This document shows, one piece after another, positions 1-5,799 of a stretch of DNA of 5,924 nucleotides (its first letter is position 1; every line of letters begins with the position of its first letter). The notes beneath the pieces were generated by a model. That model was not told the origin of the DNA. It saw nothing but the letters and a program-made list of their open reading frames with translations, and did not search any database. The position numbers and the translations under genes were made by a program. Source of the DNA: Bacillota bacterium (GTDB taxonomy: Bacteria; Bacillota; DSM-12270; Thermacetogeniales; Thermacetogeniaceae); assembly GCA_030627585.1 (NCBI GenBank), contig DAOURU010000077.1:1-5924 (forward strand). The letters are read 5' to 3'.

Positions 1-1253
1 TAATATTTTCTTCCTTTTAAGGGATCCGGCAAATATTGCTGAGAGACAACGCCGCGCGGGAAATGATGCGGGTAAAGATAGTTCTCTCCATGCCCGAGCT
101 TTTTCGCGCCTCGATAACTGCTATCCCGGAGGTGTTTGGGAACCGTTCCGACTTCACGCCTCTCGAGGTCCTGAAGAGCACTCGAAAGGGCGGTATAGAC
201 GCGGTTGCTTTTCGGGGCGCAGGCAACATAAAGGGCAGCTTCGGCAAGCAGCAACTCCCCTTCCGGCATTCCGACGTATTCAAGGCCCTGCGCTGCCGCA
301 CTGGCGATAACCAACGCCTGAGGATCTGCCAAACCAACATCCTCGGCAGCACAAATTAAAATGCGTCTTGCAAGAAAACGCGGGTCCTCTCCCGCTTTCA
401 GCATTCTTGCCAGCCAGTGGAGAACGGCATCGGGATCGGACCCCCGCATAGATTTAATAAAGGCTGAAACAACATCGTAATGCTGGTCCCCATTTCGGTC
501 ATAAAGAATAGCTTTTTTCTGAACAGCCTCGGCGGCTTCCTCATACCCAATTACCCATACTGCATCAGTCCCGGGTTTTGCGAGCCTCGCTGCAACTTCT
601 AAAGCATTAAGAAGAACCCGCGCATCTCCTTCCGCGACCTGAACCCAGTACTCCACCGCCTCCGGAGCAACCTGGAGTCGGAGCCTTCCCAGGCCGCGCT
701 CCTGATCTGCAAGGGCGCAGGCAAGAATTTTTCTCAGGTGTTTGGCTTCAAGGGGATAAAAAGGAAGTACTCTCATCCGGGAAAGTAGAGGTGCATTTAC
801 GGTAAAATACGGATTCTCAGTAGTTGCTCCGATCAGCACCACCGTTCCCCGCTCGACCACGGGAAGGAGTACATCTTGTTGGGCTTTGTTAAAGCGGTGG
901 ATTTCGTCTAAAAAAAGCAGCGTTTTCCGGTCGTAAAATTTCAACCTTTCGCGTGCTTCTTGCAGTACTTTTCTGAGTTCTCCAACCCCCGTGTTGCTGG
1001 CATCCAGTTGTACAAAATGAGCCTTCGTAACCCGTGCAATAATTCCCGCCAGGCTTGTTTTGCCTGTCCCAGGCGGTCCGTAAAAGATTGCAGGCGGCAG
1101 ATTGTCTTCAACTATAGCCTGGTGAAGCAAGCGCCCGGGCGCAACTAAATGCTCTTGTCCGGCAAATTCCTCCAGGGTCCGCGGCCGTAAACGGTATGCT
1201 AGAGGGCCCTCAGAATTGATTAGTTCCTCCTGAGCGAAATCAAACAGATCCAA
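1..1253 (-). CDS. rarA: Replication-associated recombination protein A (RarA/MgsA), 3' end truncated by the window
   Basis: RarA is a cytoplasmic AAA+ ATPase related to clamp loaders and RuvB; it acts at stalled replication forks and binds SSB. The frame is open for 417 codons and runs off the left edge after ...LKGRKY; the family usually has about 420-450 residues, so little is missing. Counted from the TTG at 1253, Walker A GPPGTGKT is at residues 59-66, Walker [11 protein letters not shown] at 112-121, sensor 1 GATTENP at 142-148, the LLSRMRV arginine region at 156-162 and sensor 2 GDAR at 209-212. The RarA-specific C-terminal part follows, with [10 protein letters not shown] at 251-260 and YLPDPLKG near the end. 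I chose TTG 1253 because it gives the family-like N-terminus MDLFDF and has AAGAGGGTG 8 nt upstream. GTG at 1262 and ATG at 1283 are in-frame alternatives; the ATG overlaps a -10-like box. The gene lies downstream of trx on the same strand, behind a terminator. Identity is confident; the start is less so. Confidence 0.95.
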   Translation of the reverse strand, partial: MDLFDFAQEELINSEGPLAYRLRPRTLEEFAGQEHLVAPGRLLHQAIVEDNLPPAIFYGPPGTGKTSLAGIIARVTKAHFVQLDASNTGVGELRKVLQEARERLKFYDRKTLLFLDEIHRFNKAQQDVLLPVVERGTVVLIGATTENPYFTVNAPLLSRMRVLPFYPLEAKHLRKILACALADQERGLGRLRLQVAPEAVEYWVQVAEGDARVLLNALEVAARLAKPGTDAVWVIGYEEAAEAVQKKAILYDRNGDQHYDVVSAFIKSMRGSDPDAVLHWLARMLKAGEDPRFLARRILICAAEDVGLADPQALVIASAAAQGLEYVGMPEGELLLAEAALYVACAPKSNRVYTALSSALQDLERREVGTVPKHLRDSSYRGAKKLGHGENYLYPHHFPRGVVSQQYLPDPLKGRKY

Positions 1254-1259
1254 CCAAAA

Positions 1260-1268
1260 CACCCTCTT
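1260..1268 (-). promoter_or_regulatory. Ribosome binding site selecting the TTG start of rarA
   Basis: On the minus strand AAGAGGGTG ends 6 nt before the TTG at 1253; its AGAGGG core is 8 nt away, which is good spacing. The in-frame ATG at 1283 has no purine-rich site at a proper distance, and the GTG at 1262 overlaps this site. This supports the rare TTG start, as does the MDLFDF N-terminus typical of Gram-positive RarA. Confidence 0.6.
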
Positions 1269-1281
1269 GATTCTCAAAACC

Positions 1282-1287
1282 ATTATA
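1282..1287 (-). promoter_or_regulatory. Possible -10 box for rarA
   Basis: The minus strand reads GATAATTATAATG, giving a perfect TATAAT at 1287-1282 and a GATAAT just upstream. No convincing TTGACA-like -35 lies 16-18 nt upstream of either box, so this is only a candidate. If real, transcription would begin near 1275, just upstream of the ribosome binding site, and the ATG at 1283 would not be transcribed. Confidence 0.3.
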
Positions 1288-1330
1288 ATTATCTTTCGGC
1301 AGCAGCCAGAGAAATCCTTTATTTAATTGA

Positions 1331-1358
1331 AATAAAAGCGGGCATCCCCTCTTTTATT
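1331..1358 (-). terminator. Rho-independent terminator after trx
   Basis: AATAAAAG (1331-1338) is perfectly complementary to CTTTTATT (1351-1358). The stem continues past one C/T mismatch with GGG (1340-1342) pairing CCC (1347-1349). Read on the minus strand, the 3' arm is CTTTTATTTC, giving a moderately T-rich tail. It lies about 40 nt beyond the thioredoxin stop codon and before the rarA start. The outer stem is AT-rich, so it may be a leaky terminator. Confidence 0.55.
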
Positions 1359-1395
1359 ATGGTCCTCTTATTTCTTCTCAAGCAGCAGTGCTAGT

Positions 1396-1725
1396 TTAAT
1401 CAAGAGCCTGGTTTATTAAACTGGCTAATTCTTCCTTTGGCCGAAAACCCGTAATTCTTGTTACCTCGTTCCCATCTCGAAATAAAATTAGGGTTGGGAT
1501 GCTCATGACACCAAAATTGGCCGCGGTTTGACGGTTTTCATCCACATTTAATTTTCCAACCAAGAGCCGGCCTGAAAATTCATCGCCTAACTCTTCCAAG
1601 ACCGGAACCAGCATCTGGCAGGGCCCGCACCAGCTTGCCCAAAAGTCTACGAGTACAGGAAGTGTTGCCTGCTTAATTTGTGTCGCAAAGTTTGAATCTG
1701 TGAAAGTAGTCAGATTCCCACCCAT
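1396..1725 (-). CDS. trxA: Thioredoxin
   Basis: This is a small cytoplasmic dithiol-disulfide oxidoreductase that reduces protein disulfides with electrons from thioredoxin reductase. The 109-residue length is normal for single-domain thioredoxins. The active site WCGPC is at residues 32-36, the buried Asp at D27 (VDFWA) and the cis-proline at P77 in SIPT, followed by the LILFRDG strand, so every catalytic feature is present. AAAGGAGAGC precedes the start: the ATG at 1725 sits 9 nt after GGAG, whereas the upstream in-frame ATG at 1731 is only 3 nt away. I therefore prefer 1725; TTG 1728 is also possible. No thioredoxin reductase is visible. A proline-rich small ORF lies 76 nt upstream on the same strand and may share its transcript, and a hairpin terminator follows. 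The trxA symbol is by family; this may be one of several paralogues. Confidence 0.96.
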   Translation of the reverse strand: MGGNLTTFTDSNFATQIKQATLPVLVDFWASWCGPCQMLVPVLEELGDEFSGRLLVGKLNVDENRQTAANFGVMSIPTLILFRDGNEVTRITGFRPKEELASLINQALD

Positions 1726-1770
1726 CAACATGCTCTCCTTTCATTTATCCAGGTTTTCTTTTAGGATTTT

Positions 1771-1802
1771 TTCTTCATAAAAATATTTCTTCATAAAAAT
1801 AT
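1771..1802. repeat. Perfect 16-bp tandem duplication
   Basis: The unit TTCTTCATAAAAATAT occurs at 1771-1786 and again, without a mismatch, at 1787-1802. The second copy ends on the first base of the stop codon of the proline-rich ORF, so the duplication fills most of the leader between that ORF and trx. It is AT-rich. No good -35/-10 pair was seen in it on the minus strand. Exact identity suggests a recent slippage duplication or a functional direct repeat. Confidence 0.85.
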
Positions 1803-1987
1803 TAATGAAACTTTTCCTCGCTGTCAAACCAATCTCCTCTAAGACTGCCTGGAATTACCGGCTCCTCCTCGGAAGGAGACGCAGGAGGAAGAATCTCCGG
1901 CCGCTGGCTGCCGGGATGAAACGGAGCTGTTTCGGGTTGGGGTATTTCCGGAGGACTTGTTTCAGGATGGACAATGCGACCTCTCAT
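1802..1987 (-). CDS. Proline-rich small protein of unknown function
   Basis: I do not recognise a family for this 61-residue ORF. Its first two thirds are rich in proline and glutamate, with loosely repeated units (HPETSPPEIPQPETAP, then RPEILPPASPSEEEP). It ends with an aromatic, acidic segment, GDWFDSEEKFH. There is no signal peptide, membrane segment or cysteine, so it is probably a disordered cytoplasmic peptide. ATG 1987 was chosen because GAGGTG lies 6 nt upstream within AAAGGTGAGGTG; the in-frame GTG at 1996 overlaps that site. It lies 76 nt upstream of trx on the same strand, so the two may be co-transcribed. An ORF on the opposite strand (1805-2047) has no ribosome binding site and looks like its shadow. 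The strong Shine-Dalgarno sequence is the main argument that this is a real gene. Confidence 0.5.
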   Translation of the reverse strand: MRGRIVHPETSPPEIPQPETAPFHPGSQRPEILPPASPSEEEPVIPGSLRGDWFDSEEKFH

Positions 1988-2120
1988 TATTCTCACCTCA
2001 CCTTTACTATTCCCAAGCCGTCCCTCCCCTATGTAGAGAAGTTATAAACCGGTTTTATGCGCGATTTCCCTATCTTTATCTTCAAAACTGAAGGAATTTT
2101 TCATCAAACGTCGAAACTAA

Positions 2121-2150
2121 TTGAGAGTTAACAGAAATTTTCGAAATAAA
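2121..2150 (+). promoter_or_regulatory. Weak candidate promoter for the AAA+ ATPase gene
   Basis: TTGAGA (2121-2126) is followed after 18 bp by AATAAA (2145-2150), a four-of-six match to TATAAT. It sits about 45 bp upstream of the ATG in an AT-rich stretch. The -10 match is poor, so the call is tentative. The rest of the gap between 1988 and 2193 shows no further gene, and no convincing promoter for the leftward small-ORF/trx unit was found in it. Confidence 0.25.
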
Positions 2151-2193
2151 AAAAATATTCAGGATTTCATTAGGAAGAAAGGAAGAGCTCTTT

Positions 2194-3465
2194 ATGAAAA
2201 CCTACCTCCGGTTGACGCGGCACAATGGTAATACAGCCTTATTCTTGGCTGTAGAAATGTCGCTTGTCTCTACTTTAAGGGGAGTACCGCTGCATATTCA
2301 TGCCGAGGGGCTCAGGGGAACAGGAAAAACCACCATCATGCGGGCTGTAAAACAAATTCTCCCGATGATTACCAGGGTTAAAGGTTGCCTGTACAACTGC
2401 GATCCCGCCCAACCATACTGCCCTCAACATAAAGACCTTGCCCCGGAAGAAATTCAGGCTCTAGGCAGCGAACAGGTACCCATGCCCTTTCTCGAAATAT
2501 CCCATTCAGCCAAAATAGGGACAATTGCCGGGAGTATTGACCTGGGTAAACTCACAAACCCTTCCAAACCAGAGGCGGCTCTCCTTCCCGGAATAATTCC
2601 CCAGGCGCACCGGGGAATTATTTTCGTAGATGAAATCAACCGCCTCGCTGATACCTCCCCGGAGATAACCGATGTCCTGCTTGATGTGATGGGAACAAAA
2701 CCGGGCCGTGTCCAGATTGAAGAAACCGGCCTCCCCGTAGTAGAAGTTCCGGCCTTGGTTTCCGTTTGGGCCGCCTCCAACCCTGACGAAGAACCGGGGC
2801 CCCTGGCCGAAATCAGAAGACAACTGTCAGACCGCTTTGACCTGGTAGCTCCAACAGGGAGACCTTCGACTCCGGAAGAGGTAATGGATATTTTATCAAT
2901 CAATGAAGCTGTGCAGGGTACTGACCGGGAACTCTCTCAACAGGAAAAGAGGCGTTTAGAAAAGCTGCAAAGAGACCTCGAAAGCATTGCCCTCGAAAGT
3001 GAACTGGTAATGCCCGAATATCTGACAAATTTCCTGGCCAACATCTACATTAATTTTAATATCGAAAGTCTCAGGGCGCTTGAAGCCATCCGTCAGGCGG
3101 CACTCCTTCACTGCGCCCTGAGGAAGCGGAGTCAGGTGATGATCAGTGATATTATGGCCGTCCTTCCCCTGGCCTTATACCACCGGGTAAGTCCGGCTAC
3201 TCTGACAGAAATTATGAATACCGTTAACAACCGGATGACGGGTAATGAAAAAAAAGCGTTCTCTAACAATAACAGGAACGGAACCGGAAACAACTCTCGC
3301 TTCGTGCAATTTTTTCAAAACAAAAACCAAGCGCAACAGCCAGCAGGTTCCAGCCAGCCGCCCCGGGGCAACCACTTGACCTGCGAAACGGCCCCTCCTC
3401 AGAAAGCTCGCCAGCTCCGAGAGCTAATTGGAAAAGGTTTAATTAAAAGAGAATCTGATTCATAG
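2194..3465 (+). CDS. MoxR/ChlI-like AAA+ ATPase (magnesium-chelatase I-type)
   Basis: This is a 423-residue AAA+ ATPase of the helix-2-insert group that includes MoxR and the BchI/ChlI subunit of Mg-chelatase; such proteins form hexameric motors that work with a VWA partner. Walker A GLRGTGKT is at residues 39-46, Walker B GIIFVDEINR at 141-150, sensor 1 AASNPDE at 193-199 (N196), the arginine finger in LSDRF at R214 and sensor 2 SLRA at 292-295. All catalytic residues are present, so it should be an active ATPase. Between Walker A and B is a cluster C65-X3-C69-X6-C76-X2-H79 that could bind a metal. Residues 350-400 are rich in N, Q, P and G, and a short basic helix-like segment (KARQLRELIGKGLIKR) closes the protein. 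GGAAG lies 8 nt before the ATG. The VWA gene follows on the same strand, which supports an I/D-type pair. The substrate is unknown; it should not be taken as a true chlorophyll-pathway chelatase. Confidence 0.88.
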   Translation: MKTYLRLTRHNGNTALFLAVEMSLVSTLRGVPLHIHAEGLRGTGKTTIMRAVKQILPMITRVKGCLYNCDPAQPYCPQHKDLAPEEIQALGSEQVPMPFLEISHSAKIGTIAGSIDLGKLTNPSKPEAALLPGIIPQAHRGIIFVDEINRLADTSPEITDVLLDVMGTKPGRVQIEETGLPVVEVPALVSVWAASNPDEEPGPLAEIRRQLSDRFDLVAPTGRPSTPEEVMDILSINEAVQGTDRELSQQEKRRLEKLQRDLESIALESELVMPEYLTNFLANIYINFNIESLRALEAIRQAALLHCALRKRSQVMISDIMAVLPLALYHRVSPATLTEIMNTVNNRMTGNEKKAFSNNNRNGTGNNSRFVQFFQNKNQAQQPAGSSQPPRGNHLTCETAPPQKARQLRELIGKGLIKRESDS

Positions 3466-3473
3466 CTAATTCT

Positions 3474-3507
3474 AAAAAAATTTAGGGTCTGCTGTTCCCG
3501 GCAACCC
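3474..3507 (-). terminator. Minus-strand hairpin terminator between the AAA+ and VWA genes
   Basis: GGGT (3485-3488) and TGC (3490-3492), separated by one bulged C, pair with GCA (3501-3503) and ACCC (3504-3507), leaving an 8-nt loop. On the minus strand the stem is followed by TAAATTTTTTTAG, with seven consecutive T at 3480-3474. On the plus strand there is no T tract after the stem, so it does not terminate the AAA+ gene. It implies a leftward transcript arising in this gap, or protection against leftward read-through into the AAA+ gene. Confidence 0.5.
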
Positions 3508-3562
3508 CCCACTGTAGGGAGACGGTTTGTATTACACAACCTCTTCGTCCTCACCGGTTTGC
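3474..3562 (-). ncRNA. Candidate small structured RNA, antisense to the AAA+/VWA intergenic leader
   Basis: No known RNA family was recognised. On the minus strand, a possible promoter (3597-3569) would start a transcript of about 89 nt near 3562, ending at the hairpin and T7 tract at 3474. Inside it, GAGGAC (3552-3547) can pair with GTCTC (3523-3519) with one bulged G. This encloses a second hairpin, GGTT(G)TGT with ACAAACC (3541-3524), closed by a 3-nt loop. A start before 3595 would add GAGACGG (3595-3589), which is perfectly complementary to CCGTCTC (3525-3519) and would compete with the first stem. The terminator is the firmest part; the promoter and boundaries are inferred. The same complementarity could instead act in a plus-strand leader. 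Confidence 0.3.
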
Positions 3563-3568
3563 GCAAAC

Positions 3569-3597
3569 ATAAAAAAAATTTGACTTCGCCGTCTCAA
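3569..3597 (-). promoter_or_regulatory. Weak candidate promoter for the minus-strand RNA
   Basis: On the minus strand TTGAGA (3597-3592) is followed by a 17-bp spacer and TTTTAT (3574-3569), four of six matches to TATAAT. The box lies in a run of T, so a chance match is easy. Its predicted start falls inside the 12-bp palindrome GTTTGCGCAAAC at 3557-3568. Confidence 0.22.
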
Positions 3598-3611
3598 CGT
3601 GGTGATGAGTG

Positions 3612-3640
3612 TTTACTTAACCCTTTTCGAGAACTATAAT
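3612..3640 (+). promoter_or_regulatory. SigA-type promoter of the VWA gene
   Basis: TTTACT (3612-3617), four of six matches to TTGACA, is followed by exactly 17 bp and a perfect TATAAT at 3635-3640. Transcription would start near 3647, giving a leader of about 70 nt before the ATG at 3718. This is the best promoter in the window. It means the VWA gene can be transcribed independently of the AAA+ gene. Confidence 0.68.
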
Positions 3641-3717
3641 GATAAGGTAGCACTGCTAAATTTAAGCGATTCCTAAATTCTGACCATTATTTATTTTTGG
3701 AGTTAGGAAGGAGCTAA

Positions 3718-5448
3718 ATGTCCCAACAACCGCCGCTTTGGGATAAACTAGGAGCCCAACAGTTAGGCACTCTAGAAGCGCAAATTGCCTCCAGCTTAAA
3801 CCAAAAACAGGGTTTCAGGCTTGGGGAATCAACGGTCATCAGTCAGTACGTTCACAATCCCAACCCCCGCTCCCCCGGTGAAGTCCAGATCGTGGTTAAC
3901 CGCGACGCCGGTCAGGTGCTGGCGCAGCTTGCGGAACCGGGCCAGGCAATCCATGTTGATGTTTTTCACGAACCAGCGTGTGTCCAAATCCAGCCACTTT
4001 CTCGCGCCCTGGCGCGTACCCTACAAGGCTATCTGAGTTTCCGGACAAACCAGGAGCCGCCCTCAAAAGATTTGAAAACTCAATCCTATACGGAAAAAAT
4101 TTACCTGAAAACCGGAACAGGAGCAGGTAATCTTGCCGAACTCCTTGCCCTCCCGGAACAACACTCTGATTCTCGGGAAAAACCTCAGAATCATGTTCAT
4201 CTCTTGCTCAAGAACCTTCCCCAGGCGGACATCATACTTATTCCCTGTCTTGTAGATACTGTAGAAACCGAACTTGCCCGCCAAGAGGTTGAAATCAGAA
4301 AGGTAGCAAGCATTTTCCATACTGAGAAGAAAGACAATCGGTCTTCCCCCCAGTATTTCTTGGGACTGGAACCAGGCCAACACAAACTCTGGCACCTGGC
4401 AACAACCCTAGCCACATTTTTAAGCAGTCCGGAAGACGCGATTGAATTCCTTCAGGCCTTTCAGCCGGGGTTGTTCCACCGGAAGCAATCTTTTGCCATT
4501 CTCCGTAACAAACACGGGAATCTGCGGGAGATAATCATCAATCTGGCGGAAGCCGGGTTGATCAAAAAAGGATGGTTTGCGGACACCTTAACCAGAGAAG
4601 GAAAAGAGCTTTTGGAATTTATTGTTCAGCACCAACGAGAATTAGAATCTCAAATACGAAAAATTCTCCGTTCGGTACCGGTTCCGCGAAGCCATTACCA
4701 AACAGTTCGGAATTTCCATTTTAAAAGCAGGCAAAAACAGTATACCTACATCAGCAAAACAACAACTCACATGAAAGATACCTGGTTAGGCAGCATTGCC
4801 GTGCCCGAAACCTTAATTCAGGCTGCAAAGAATAAACTCCTTCAAAACCGCCGGACCTTTAGGGTTGAAAGAGCGGACATCAAGGTACACGAACAAGAAA
4901 TATCAAAGCCGGTAGATATTTGCCTGATCATTGATGGGAGCACAAGTATGGCGGGACCGAAAATGAAGGCAGTCTGGCACCTCGCAGAGCATCTTTTGCT
5001 CACGACACGAGACAAAGTGGCTGTGGTTGTTTTCCAGCAAAGGCGGGCGAGGGTAGTTGTTCCCTTTACAAGAAATTATACACGCTTAAAATTGGGCCTC
5101 CGTTCTATTCGCCCCCAGGGGATGACACCGCTTGCAGACGGACTAGTTGAGGCGCTTCAACTTGTCAAAAGCCGTCACGTGCGAAATCCGCTCCTTGTTT
5201 TAATAACTGACGGTGTCCCGACATTCGGCAAATGGACGCTTAACCCCCAGCAAGATGCCTTGAAAGCAGTCAAAATGTTTTTAGAAGCCCGGCTTAAATT
5301 GATCTGCATCGGTGTCGCGCCAAACCGGGAATTTTTAGAAGAACTGGCCCGGCAGGCGCAAGGGAATGTCTATATTGTTGATAATCTTGAAGATCGGGCC
5401 GCCTTAATCGAGATTGTGTTAAGAGAGAAAAAATTTTATATCCAGTAA
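3718..5448 (+). CDS. VWA-domain protein (ChlD/CoxE-like partner of the MoxR ATPase)
   Basis: This 576-residue protein has a C-terminal von Willebrand factor A domain (about residues 398-576). The MIDAS metal site is complete: DGSTS at 406-410, the threonine in MTPL (T470) and the aspartate in ITDGVPT (D498). In Mg-chelatase D subunits and other MoxR partners such a domain binds Mg2+ and couples the ATPase to its target. The first 400 residues match no family I can name. No Walker motif or degenerate AAA+ domain is visible, unlike BchD/ChlD. Residues about 256-305 (NLREIIINLAEAGLIKKG, then LTREGKELLEFI) resemble a winged helix. There is no signal peptide or membrane segment, so it is probably cytoplasmic. 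AAGGAG precedes the ATG by 4 nt. The gene has its own promoter, follows the AAA+ gene on the same strand, and ends 6 bp from the convergent FeoA-domain gene. Confidence 0.88.
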   Translation: MSQQPPLWDKLGAQQLGTLEAQIASSLNQKQGFRLGESTVISQYVHNPNPRSPGEVQIVVNRDAGQVLAQLAEPGQAIHVDVFHEPACVQIQPLSRALARTLQGYLSFRTNQEPPSKDLKTQSYTEKIYLKTGTGAGNLAELLALPEQHSDSREKPQNHVHLLLKNLPQADIILIPCLVDTVETELARQEVEIRKVASIFHTEKKDNRSSPQYFLGLEPGQHKLWHLATTLATFLSSPEDAIEFLQAFQPGLFHRKQSFAILRNKHGNLREIIINLAEAGLIKKGWFADTLTREGKELLEFIVQHQRELESQIRKILRSVPVPRSHYQTVRNFHFKSRQKQYTYISKTTTHMKDTWLGSIAVPETLIQAAKNKLLQNRRTFRVERADIKVHEQEISKPVDICLIIDGSTSMAGPKMKAVWHLAEHLLLTTRDKVAVVVFQQRRARVVVPFTRNYTRLKLGLRSIRPQGMTPLADGLVEALQLVKSRHVRNPLLVLITDGVPTFGKWTLNPQQDALKAVKMFLEARLKLICIGVAPNREFLEELARQAQGNVYIVDNLEDRAALIEIVLREKKFYIQ

Positions 5449-5454
5449 CAGGGT

Positions 5455-5799
5455 TCACACAGGATTCCCCGCTCTTGCACGGTCACTCCGGGAAACCCAA
5501 ACAGCTTGCGCTAAGCGCTTGTCGAGGGCTATTTTGGTCCACCCTACCTGAAGTACATAAACAGGAAAATGCTGGAGTAAAGTAATTCTTGTACCCGGCA
5601 GAATTCCTACCGCCAGCAGCTTCCGAAGCTGCCGGGGGTCTTGATAATTAATCTCCACCACCCACGCCTCCTCACCTGCCGCGAGGTCGGCTACCGAAAG
5701 GAAATTAGAGGGATGGCTAGGACATCCCTCCCCGGCCCGCTCCCCACCGGCAGGAGTAAGCTTGAAACCGCAGAAACTGCACACCAACCTATCCTTCAT
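5455..5799 (-). CDS. FeoA-domain protein with N-terminal CxxC/CxxH motif
   Basis: This 114-residue protein contains a FeoA (SH3-like) domain at residues about 34-103. It has the typical pattern LSVADLAAGEEAWVVEI, then LRKLLAVGILPGT, then FPVYVLQVGWTKIALDKRLAQAVWV. FeoA proteins are small cytoplasmic partners of the ferrous-iron permease FeoB. Ordinary FeoA is about 75-85 residues long. Here about 33 residues are added at the N-terminus with C7-x2-C10 and C26-x2-H29, which could form a small zinc- or iron-binding knuckle. The ATG overlaps the stop of the upstream membrane-protein gene by one base (TAATG), so the two are probably translationally coupled. The gene converges on the VWA gene, and no clear terminator hairpin was seen in the 6-bp gap. 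The domain call is firm; the role of the extra N-terminus is inferred. Confidence 0.87.
   Translation of the reverse strand: MKDRLVCSFCGFKLTPAGGERAGEGCPSHPSNFLSVADLAAGEEAWVVEINYQDPRQLRKLLAVGILPGTRITLLQHFPVYVLQVGWTKIALDKRLAQAVWVSRSDRARAGNPV

Noticed and set aside
36..359. Plus-strand ORF of 107 codons, and a minus-strand ORF at 17-352 in another frame
   Set aside because: Both lie inside the clearly conserved rarA frame and have no family resemblance.
1805..2047. 80-codon plus-strand ORF opposite the proline-rich small ORF
   Set aside because: It has no ribosome binding site, an Arg-run composition typical of a shadow frame, and overlaps a minus-strand ORF with a good Shine-Dalgarno sequence.
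2046..2055. Palindrome AAACCGGTTT upstream of the small ORF
   Set aside because: A 10-bp palindrome is expected several times by chance in a window of this size, and it is not clearly tied to a promoter.
2454..2903. Minus-strand ORFs of 149 and 105 codons within the AAA+ gene
   Set aside because: They are antisense shadows of the frame that carries Walker A, Walker B and the sensors.
3557..3568. Palindrome GTTTGCGCAAAC as an operator or terminator
   Set aside because: A 12-bp palindrome is expected about once by chance here, and no T tract follows it on either strand. It is of interest only if the minus-strand RNA is real.
3485..3600. Known riboswitch (cobalamin, Moco or c-di-GMP type) in the AAA+/VWA gap
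   Set aside because: Fragments such as CCACTGTAGGGAGACGG recall cobalamin elements, but no complete consensus core is present on either strand.
3580..3608. TTGACT at 3580-3585 as a -35 box for the VWA gene
   Set aside because: The sequence 17-18 bp downstream (TGATGA/GATGAG) does not match a -10 box; the pair at 3612-3640 is far better.
4063..4415. Minus-strand ORFs of 110 and 72 codons within the VWA gene
   Set aside because: They are antisense to an uninterrupted 576-codon gene and show no ribosome binding site or recognisable domain.
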